Made by a program: the position numbers and the translations under genes. 6,169 nt of DNA from an uncultured Alphaproteobacteria bacterium (lineage in GTDB: Bacteria; Pseudomonadota; Alphaproteobacteria; CALKHQ01): assembly GCA_937988735.1 (NCBI GenBank), contig CALKHQ010000009.1:1-6169 (forward strand), given 5' to 3'. The notes beneath the pieces are model-generated. The model ran no database searches. It was given only the letters and a program-made list of their open reading frames with translations, and was not told the DNA's origin. Positions 1-6,169 of the stretch are shown here, piece by piece (the first letter of the stretch is position 1; every line of letters begins with the position of its first letter).

Positions 1-21
1 TCTGACCGCCGGCCGCGGAGG

Positions 22-1653
<1,632 letters not shown>

Positions 1654-1658
1654 GCGCC

Positions 1659-2786
1659 TCACCGGTCCTTCGGATCGAGCGCGTCGCGCAGCCCGTCGCC
1701 GATGAAGTTCAGGCACATCAGCGTCGTCACCAGGAAGGCGGCCGGAAACACCAGCATCCACGGCGCCTGCTGGATGTTGCGCGCGCCGTCGGCGATCAGC
1801 GTGCCCCAGCTCGTCAGCGGCTCCTGCACCCCGAGACCGAGGAAGCTGAGGAAGCTTTCCAGCAGGATCACCTTCGGCACCAACAGGGTCATGTAGACCA
1901 CGACCGGGCCCAGCGCGTTGGGGATGACGTGGCGGCGGAGGATGCCGCCGGCGCGGACCCCCATGGCGTGGGCCGCCTGCACGAATTCCCGCCGCTTCAG
2001 GCTCAGCGTCTGGCCGCGCACGATCCGCGCCATGTCCAGCCATTCGATCGCGCCGATGGCGACGAACACCAGCACGAAGTTCCGGCCGAAGAACACCATC
2101 AGCAGGATGACGAAGAACATGAACGGCAGGGAGTAGAGGATGTCGACCAGCCGCATCATCGCGTTGTCGATCGAGCCGCCGAAGTAGCCGGCGATGGCGC
2201 CGTAGGCCACCCCGATGACGAGGCTGACGGCCGTGGCCAGGAGCCCGATCAGCAGTGACACCTGGCCGCCGACGAAGACCCGGGTCATCAGGTCGCGGCC
2301 GTTGGACTCCGTGCCGAACGGGAACAGGTGCCGGTTCACGGTCAGGGTCGCGGTGGCGGAGGTGGCGCCTTCGGCCGGCAGCGCGACCGCGGCCGAGCCG
2401 AAGGCGCCGGAGCGTTCGAGGTGGCGCTGGATGCGCGGGTCGATCGGCGCATCGCTTTCCAGCGTGGCGATCACACGGTCGCCGTCGATCGCAAGGGCGG
2501 TCGCGGTGACCCCGGTGCGGCGCAGGGCGCGGTCCAGTTCCGCGGCAAGGTCGTCCTCGCGCGGGTAGGGCTCCAGGCTGGGCGGCACCCGCATGTACTC
2601 CTGGTAGACCTGGTCGTAGCCGTGCGGGGAGAACAGCGGGCCGAGGACGCAGACCACCGCGATCAGGCCGAGGATGAACAGGCTGGCCATCGCCGCCCGG
2701 TTGGCGCGCAGCCGGGAGCGGGCGTCGGCCCACAGGCTGTGCCCGGGCGGGGCCTCGATGGCGGAAGGGAGCTCGGCGCTACTCAT
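1659..2786 (-). CDS. oppC: Peptide ABC transporter permease OppC, with periplasmic insert
   Basis: This is the second channel subunit of the importer, an inner-membrane BPD_transp_1 permease of 375 residues. An OppC-type N-terminal cytoplasmic stretch precedes the first membrane helix (about 32-53). The typical FGTESNGRD motif is at 157-165, followed by helices near 174-197, 213-233, 235-252, 294-317 and 343-364. The EAA loop that docks on the ATPase lies at 267-290 (E267, A271-A272, G276, H286, P289). The protein ends in the usual DALDPKDR-like tail. E. coli OppC has about 300 residues. The extra length sits between helix 1 and the FGT motif, roughly residues 60-150, which would be periplasmic and reads as alternating helices and strands. 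I recall similar long OppC proteins in alphaproteobacteria, but could not check this. The start ATG overlaps the end of oppB by 8 bases, which suggests translational coupling. No strong ribosome binding site precedes it. Confidence 0.95.
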   Translation of the reverse strand: MSSAELPSAIEAPPGHSLWADARSRLRANRAAMASLFILGLIAVVCVLGPLFSPHGYDQVYQEYMRVPPSLEPYPREDDLAAELDRALRRTGVTATALAIDGDRVIATLESDAPIDPRIQRHLERSGAFGSAAVALPAEGATSATATLTVNRHLFPFGTESNGRDLMTRVFVGGQVSLLIGLLATAVSLVIGVAYGAIAGYFGGSIDNAMMRLVDILYSLPFMFFVILLMVFFGRNFVLVFVAIGAIEWLDMARIVRGQTLSLKRREFVQAAHAMGVRAGGILRRHVIPNALGPVVVYMTLLVPKVILLESFLSFLGLGVQEPLTSWGTLIADGARNIQQAPWMLVFPAAFLVTTLMCLNFIGDGLRDALDPKDR

Positions 2787-3702
2787 AGCGCACCCGCGGG
2801 TCGAGCAGGCCGTAGAGGATGTCCACGACCAGGTTGAACAGGACGATGAAGCTGGCCAGCAGCACGACCGTGCCCATCACCAGCGTGTAATCGCGGTTCA
2901 GCGCGCCCTGGACGAAGTAGCGGCCGACGCCGGGCACCTCGAAGATCACCTCGATCACCACCGATCCGGTCAGCAGCGCGGCCGCGGCCGGGCCGAGGTA
3001 GGAGACGACGGGGAGCAGCGCCCCGCGCAGGGCGTGCACGATCACGACCGTGCGCTCCGGCAGGCCATAGGCGCGGGCGGTGCGGACGTGGTCGGAGCGC
3101 AGCGCCTCCAGCATGCTGCCGCGGGTCAGCCGCGCGATCACCGCGATCTGCAGCATCGCAAGGGTCACGATCGGCAGGATCTTGTTCTCGATGGCACCTC
3201 CGCCCCAGCCGCCCGCCGGGAGCCACTGCAGGTAGACGCCGAGGACGAGGGAGAGCAGGGGGGCCAGCACGAAGTTGGGGATGGTGACGCCGAGCATGGC
3301 GATGCCCATCACCGCGTGGTCCGCCGGGCTGTTCTGGCGGATCGCGGCCAGCGTTCCCGCGGGCACGCCGATCCCGATCGCGAGCAGCAGCGCACAGCCG
3401 CCGAGCTGGATCGAGACCGGCAGCCCGTCGAGGATCAGTTCGGCCACGGTGAAGTCGCGGTAGATGAAGCTGGGCCCGAAGTCGCCGGAGAGGATGTTCT
3501 GCAGGTAGAGCCAGTATTGCGTGAGCAGGGGCTCGTTCAGGTGGAACATGCGCTCCAGGTTGGCCATCACCGTCGCCTGCAGCGGGCGCTCCAGGTCGAA
3601 CGGCCCGCCGGGGGCGACGCGGATCAGGAAGAAGGCGATGGTGACGATCACGAACAGCGTCGGGATCGCGGAGAGCAGGCGGCGGACGATGTAGGCGATC
3701 AT
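2779..3702 (-). CDS. oppB: Peptide ABC transporter permease OppB
   Basis: This is the first channel subunit of the importer, 307 residues, close to the 306 of E. coli OppB. It begins with the family-typical MIAYIVRRLL and a first membrane helix at about 9-29. A periplasmic segment follows, containing the GDFGPSF motif near 73-79. Further helices lie near 98-124, 131-158, 174-192, 231-256 and 277-300. The EAA loop that contacts the ATPase is at 204-231 (DHVRTARAYG, then H223 and P231). The C-terminus DPRVRYE is standard for the family. The ATG at 3702 is the only sensible start, because no alternative start codon lies in frame between it and the oppA coding region. The 16 bases before it are pyrimidine-rich with no Shine-Dalgarno sequence, and a GC-only stem-loop lies just upstream. 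The gene overlaps oppC by 8 bases. Confidence 0.96.
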   Translation of the reverse strand: MIAYIVRRLLSAIPTLFVIVTIAFFLIRVAPGGPFDLERPLQATVMANLERMFHLNEPLLTQYWLYLQNILSGDFGPSFIYRDFTVAELILDGLPVSIQLGGCALLLAIGIGVPAGTLAAIRQNSPADHAVMGIAMLGVTIPNFVLAPLLSLVLGVYLQWLPAGGWGGGAIENKILPIVTLAMLQIAVIARLTRGSMLEALRSDHVRTARAYGLPERTVVIVHALRGALLPVVSYLGPAAAALLTGSVVIEVIFEVPGVGRYFVQGALNRDYTLVMGTVVLLASFIVLFNLVVDILYGLLDPRVRYE

Positions 3703-3718
3703 GGCGGAGCGGGAAGGC

Positions 3719-3737
3719 GCCGCCCCGTCCGGGCGGC
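3719..3737 (-). other. Intercistronic GC stem-loop between oppA and oppB
   Basis: On the transcribed (minus) strand, GCCGCCC at 3737-3731 can pair perfectly with GGGCGGC at 3725-3719, giving a 7-bp all-GC stem with a 5-base loop. The next bases toward oppB are GCCTTCCCGC, so there is no T-run and this is not a standard intrinsic terminator. It sits in the 46-base gap after the binding-protein gene and 16 bases before the oppB start. Such hairpins after binding-protein genes can protect the upstream mRNA or lower expression of the permease genes. That role is inferred here. In DNA this rich in GC, a stem of this size can also arise by chance. Confidence 0.4.
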
Positions 3738-3748
3738 CGCCGGCCGGT

Positions 3749-5344
3749 CTATTCGGCGAGGCTCAGGTAACGGGTCGGGTGGACATCCTGCACGTTGTCC
3801 TCCCAGCCTCGCACCTTCGTCGAGACCAGGTTGCTCGACGCGTAGGTGAGGATCGGGATGAAGGGCAGGTCGCGGAGGAAGATCGCCTCCGCCTGGCGCA
3901 GGAAGGCCGCGCGTTCGTCGAGGTCCGCCGTCTGCGCCGCCTGGTCCATCAGCGCGTCATACTCGGGGTTGTCGTAGTGGGCGTAGTTGAAGCCGTCGTT
4001 GTCGCTCTCGAGCATGAACAGGAAACTCTGCGGGTCGTTGTAGTCGGCGATCCAGGCCGCACGGGCCACGTCGAACGCGCCGCCGTCGCGCAGGTGGGCG
4101 TAGTGGGTGGCGACGTCGGTGTTGAACAGCGTCGTCTCGATGCCCAGCGGCTTCCACATGTCGGCGATGGCGACCGCGATCTGCTCGTGGTTCTCCGAGG
4201 TGTTGTAGCGGATCTCGAGCCGGATCGGATTGTCCGGCCCGTAGCCCGCCTCCGCCAGCAGGGCCGCCGCCTCGTCCTCCCGGTCGAGCATCGACATGTC
4301 CATGAAGTCGGCGAAGACCGGCTCGCCGTAGTTGTTGATCCCCGGCGGGACGAAGCTGTAGGCGGGCAGGAAGGTGCCGCCCATGATCTCCTCGGCCAGG
4401 AACTCGCGGTCGATGGCGAGCGACAGCGCCCGGCGCACGCGGACGTCGTCCAGCGGCGGCTCGCGCATGTCGAGGGCGTAGTAGTAGGTGCCGAGATAGG
4501 GGGCCGAGCGGAACTCGTCCGGCATGTTCTCCCGCATCCACGGGATCTGCTCGAACGGCACGTCGTTGTTGGAATGCAGCTCGCCGGCCTGGAAGCGGCG
4601 CAGCGCCGCCGACCGGTCTTCGGTCGGATAGTAGTAGACGGTGTCGATCGCCACGCTTTCGGCGTCGTGGAAGCGCGGGTTCTTCACCAGCCGGATGTGC
4701 GCGTTGATCACCACCTCGTCCAGCATGTAGGGGCCGTTGCTGACCATGTTGCCGGGCCGCACGAACTCGGCGCCGTGCGCCTCGACCGCCGGCGGATAGA
4801 CCGGCAGGCTGGTCTGGTGGGTCAGCAGCTCGAGGAAGTAGGGGGTGGGTGCGTTGAGGGTGATCTCCACAGTCCGGTCGTCGAGCGCCTTCACGCCGAG
4901 CTGGTCGAGGTCGGCGATCGCGCCGGTGTTGATCGCCTCCGCATTCCGGATCGGGTAGAGGATGTTGGCGTACTCGGCCCCGGTCTCCGGGTTGAGGATG
5001 CGCTGGTAGGAGTAGACGAAATCGCCGGCGACGACCGGCTCGCCGTTCGACCAGCGGGCGTCCCCGCGCAGGTGGAAGGTGTAGACGAGGCCGTCGTCGC
5101 TCACCTCCCAGCTCTCCGCCACGCCCGGCACCACCTCGCCCCGGGCGTCGTGGGCCGTCAGCCCCTCGTAGAGGTCGCGCAGGATGTGCGCCTCGTAGAC
5201 CGTCGATGTCAGGTGCTGGTCCAGCGTCTCCGGCTCGGCGGTGTTGCCGCGGTGATAGACGGTCTCCGCAGCCGCGCCCGCGGCTGTCGCGGACAGGGCC
5301 GCCGCAAGCAGGGCGGTCGCCCAGCGCCGGTAGTGCATCGTCAT
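3749..5344 (-). CDS. oppA: Periplasmic oligopeptide-binding protein OppA (SBP_bac_5)
   Basis: This 531-residue protein is the peptide-capturing subunit of the importer. It starts with a Sec signal peptide: positive HYRR at 4-7, an Ala/Leu core at about 8-25, and likely cleavage after AAA (24-26). There is no lipobox cysteine, so it should be soluble in the periplasm. The SBP_bac_5 region is clear: GVAESWEVSDDG at 74-85, then TFHLR, WSNGEP and DFVYSYQR. The whole chain aligns from memory with E. coli and Salmonella OppA, including PGNMVSNGPY at 197-206, GTYYYALD at 285-292 and FDVARAAWIADYNDP at 424-438. R428, D434 and H386 occupy the places of Salmonella Arg413, Asp419 and His371. Asp419 binds the peptide amino end; Arg413 and His371 bind the carboxyl end of longer peptides. 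This favours an oligopeptide ligand, and a murein-peptide binder such as MppA is also possible. The start at 5344 has GGGAG 7 bases upstream. An ATG at 5428 would add 28 residues before the signal peptide and is less likely. Confidence 0.95.
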   Translation of the reverse strand: MTMHYRRWATALLAAALSATAAGAAAETVYHRGNTAEPETLDQHLTSTVYEAHILRDLYEGLTAHDARGEVVPGVAESWEVSDDGLVYTFHLRGDARWSNGEPVVAGDFVYSYQRILNPETGAEYANILYPIRNAEAINTGAIADLDQLGVKALDDRTVEITLNAPTPYFLELLTHQTSLPVYPPAVEAHGAEFVRPGNMVSNGPYMLDEVVINAHIRLVKNPRFHDAESVAIDTVYYYPTEDRSAALRRFQAGELHSNNDVPFEQIPWMRENMPDEFRSAPYLGTYYYALDMREPPLDDVRVRRALSLAIDREFLAEEIMGGTFLPAYSFVPPGINNYGEPVFADFMDMSMLDREDEAAALLAEAGYGPDNPIRLEIRYNTSENHEQIAVAIADMWKPLGIETTLFNTDVATHYAHLRDGGAFDVARAAWIADYNDPQSFLFMLESDNDGFNYAHYDNPEYDALMDQAAQTADLDERAAFLRQAEAIFLRDLPFIPILTYASSNLVSTKVRGWEDNVQDVHPTRYLSLAE

Positions 5345-5442
5345 TGGCGTTCTCCCGCTGGAAGGGCCGGCCGGCAAGGGCCTGCCGTCGATCGTAGGCT
5401 CCGGCCGAGACCGTCGCCACGAGAACATTTGATCCCGCCTGC
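5345..5442 (-). other. Intergenic gap between serine hydrolase and oppA
   Basis: This 98-base gap is the longest non-coding stretch in the window and the only likely place for a promoter dedicated to oppA. I see no convincing sigma-70 promoter: TACGAT near 5392-5397 on the minus strand resembles a -10 box, but its partner about 17 bases upstream matches TTGACA poorly. On the plus strand AAGGGCC occurs twice (5362-5368 and 5376-5382), and CGGCA/TGCCG (5372-5376 with 5383-5387) could form a 5-bp stem. No T-run follows it, so there is no good terminator separating the two genes. Confidence 0.3.
5352..5356 (-). promoter_or_regulatory. Ribosome binding site of oppA
   Basis: The minus strand reads GGGAG followed by AACGCCA and then the ATG at 5344, a 7-base spacing. 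This supports 5344 over the second ATG at 5338 (13 bases away) and over the upstream ATG at 5428. It is the clearest Shine-Dalgarno sequence in the window and fits high expression of the binding protein relative to the permeases. Confidence 0.6.
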
Positions 5443-6169
5443 CTATCTCCGTTCGCCCAGGTCGAGGCCGGCGAGGACCTCCGCGCCGAACGCTGGCAGC
5501 ACGTCGTCGCGGTGCCACAGGTCCCGGCCGCTGACCAGCACCACCAGCAGCAGCCGGCTGCCGCCGGCGAAACGGGCATGGACCGCGTCGTGCCGCGTCT
5601 CCTCCGTCCATCCGCCCTTGGACCAGACGGCCGCATCGGCGGGCATCGCCCGGGTCAGGAACCCGTCCACCTGGCCCGCGGTGCCGGCGGCGGGGCAGGG
5701 CGGCCGCGCCCAGGTGCGGTCCATCCAGCCCTGCAGCCGCGCCGCGTCCACCGGCGACAGCAGGCCGCCCTCGCCGGCAATCGCCCGCATGACGGCCAGC
5801 ACCGCCCGCGCCGTCACCCGGTTGCGGCCCAGCGCCTCCCGCGCCAGCGCCTCGATGCCGAACGGGCCGTCGACGATGGTGGCGTTGGACACGCGCAGGC
5901 CCCGGTAGGCGACCGGGTCGAGCGCCAGCCACGCCTCCGTCAGGCCCTCCCGCGCCGCCATGAACGCCGGCGCGGGCACGGCTTCCGCCTCGGGCGGGGG
6001 CGGGCAGAGCCGGCGGAGCAGATACTGGTCTGCCGCATTGCTCGACAGCCGCAGCAGCGCCTCCAGTGCGCGGCTATCCTCCGCATTCTCGACCAGCCGG
6101 CCTTCGGCCACGGCGCGCAGGAAGGCGACCGCGTGGAACAGCTTGACCAGGCTGGCCGGGAAGTGCGTC
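5443..6169 (-). CDS. Beta-lactamase-fold serine hydrolase, N-terminus outside window
   Basis: The open frame runs off the right edge; 241 C-terminal residues are visible. A GTG at 6111 could be read as a start, but the frame continues upstream of it with PASLVKLFHAV, which carries the catalytic SxxK motif (S6 and K9 of the visible part). Beginning at the GTG would remove the nucleophile, so the gene is partial. The other motifs of penicillin-recognising enzymes follow: SSN at 42-44 in place of SDN, and SKGGWT at 183-188 in place of KTG, followed by RHDA. SxxK and SSN lie only 36 residues apart, against about 60 in class A beta-lactamases, and no Glu166-like residue is evident. I therefore favour a serine hydrolase of the Beta-lactamase2 type, possibly a peptidase or peptidoglycan enzyme, over a true beta-lactamase. 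Its substrate is unknown. Any signal peptide lies outside the window. It is codirectional with oppA, 98 bases upstream. Confidence 0.85.
   Translation of the reverse strand, partial: THFPASLVKLFHAVAFLRAVAEGRLVENAEDSRALEALLRLSSNAADQYLLRRLCPPPPEAEAVPAPAFMAAREGLTEAWLALDPVAYRGLRVSNATIVDGPFGIEALAREALGRNRVTARAVLAVMRAIAGEGGLLSPVDAARLQGWMDRTWARPPCPAAGTAGQVDGFLTRAMPADAAVWSKGGWTEETRHDAVHARFAGGSRLLLVVLVSGRDLWHRDDVLPAFGAEVLAGLDLGERR

Noticed and set aside
1..21. A terminator after the ATPase gene
   Set aside because: Only 21 bases are available; they contain GC-rich palindromic bits but no stem followed by a T-run.
1654..2733. An upstream extension of the ATPase frame inside oppC
   Set aside because: These 360 codons are out of frame within oppC and give an Arg/Pro-rich product with no domain; homology to ABC ATPases begins only after the ATG at 1653.
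2674..3849. A 391-codon plus-strand open frame opposite oppB
   Set aside because: It is rich in His, Asp, Gln and Arg, has no motif, and lies exactly antisense to a clear OppB permease.
5372..5387. A possible terminator or operator hairpin between the hydrolase and oppA
   Set aside because: The stem is only 5 bp and no T-run follows on the minus strand; this is within chance for such GC-rich sequence.
5392..5420. A possible sigma-70 promoter for oppA
   Set aside because: TACGAT matches four of six -10 positions, but the hexamer 17 bases upstream (TGGCGA) matches only about three of six -35 positions.
3701..5908. A 735-codon open frame on the plus strand opposite oppA and the hydrolase
   Set aside because: It is antisense to well-supported genes and its product is a low-complexity mix of Arg, Val, Gly and Asp with no recognisable domain. 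Long antisense frames are expected in DNA with such high GC in third codon positions.
5345..5932. An upstream extension of the oppA frame
   Set aside because: It overlaps the hydrolase in another frame. The signal peptide and the GGGAG at 5352-5356 place the start at 5344.
5443..6111. A complete 222-residue hydrolase starting at GTG 6111
   Set aside because: The same frame is open upstream to the window edge and carries the SxxK nucleophile motif there, so the gene is truncated by the window and does not start at this GTG.

Overview
The window is GC-rich bacterial DNA, coding on the minus strand almost throughout. It reads from right to left as: a serine hydrolase that runs off the right edge, then a complete peptide ABC importer (binding protein, two permeases and one fused double ATPase). 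The very high GC in third codon positions, the single-chain OppD-OppF ATPase and an unusually long OppC (375 residues) point to an alphaproteobacterium, perhaps of the Rhodospirillales. That placement is inference from general resemblance, not a search result.

Layout, in direction of transcription. Positions 6169-5443 hold the C-terminal 241 residues of a penicillin-recognising (beta-lactamase fold) serine hydrolase with SxxK, SSN and KGG motifs. After a 98-base gap comes oppA (5344-3749), a secreted SBP_bac_5 oligopeptide-binding protein. A 46-base gap holding a GC-only stem-loop leads to oppB (3702-2779). OppB and oppC (2786-1659) overlap by 8 bases. OppC is followed almost without gap by the fused ATPase gene (1653-22). 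The last 21 bases at the left edge show nothing recognisable.

Together the four transport genes encode everything needed for an Opp-type importer. OppA captures peptides in the periplasm, OppB and OppC form the membrane channel, and the fused OppD-OppF chain supplies both nucleotide-binding domains. The tight spacing of oppB, oppC and the ATPase implies one transcript with translational coupling. The serine hydrolase lies upstream in the same direction. It could be cotranscribed and could act on peptidoglycan or peptides that feed the importer, but this rests only on position.

I found no RNA gene, mobile element, CRISPR array or origin. I do not see a clearly novel system. The points most worth a second look are the roughly 100-residue periplasmic insert in OppC, the hydrolase-importer neighbourhood, and the hairpin with an apparently Shine-Dalgarno-less start ahead of oppB.
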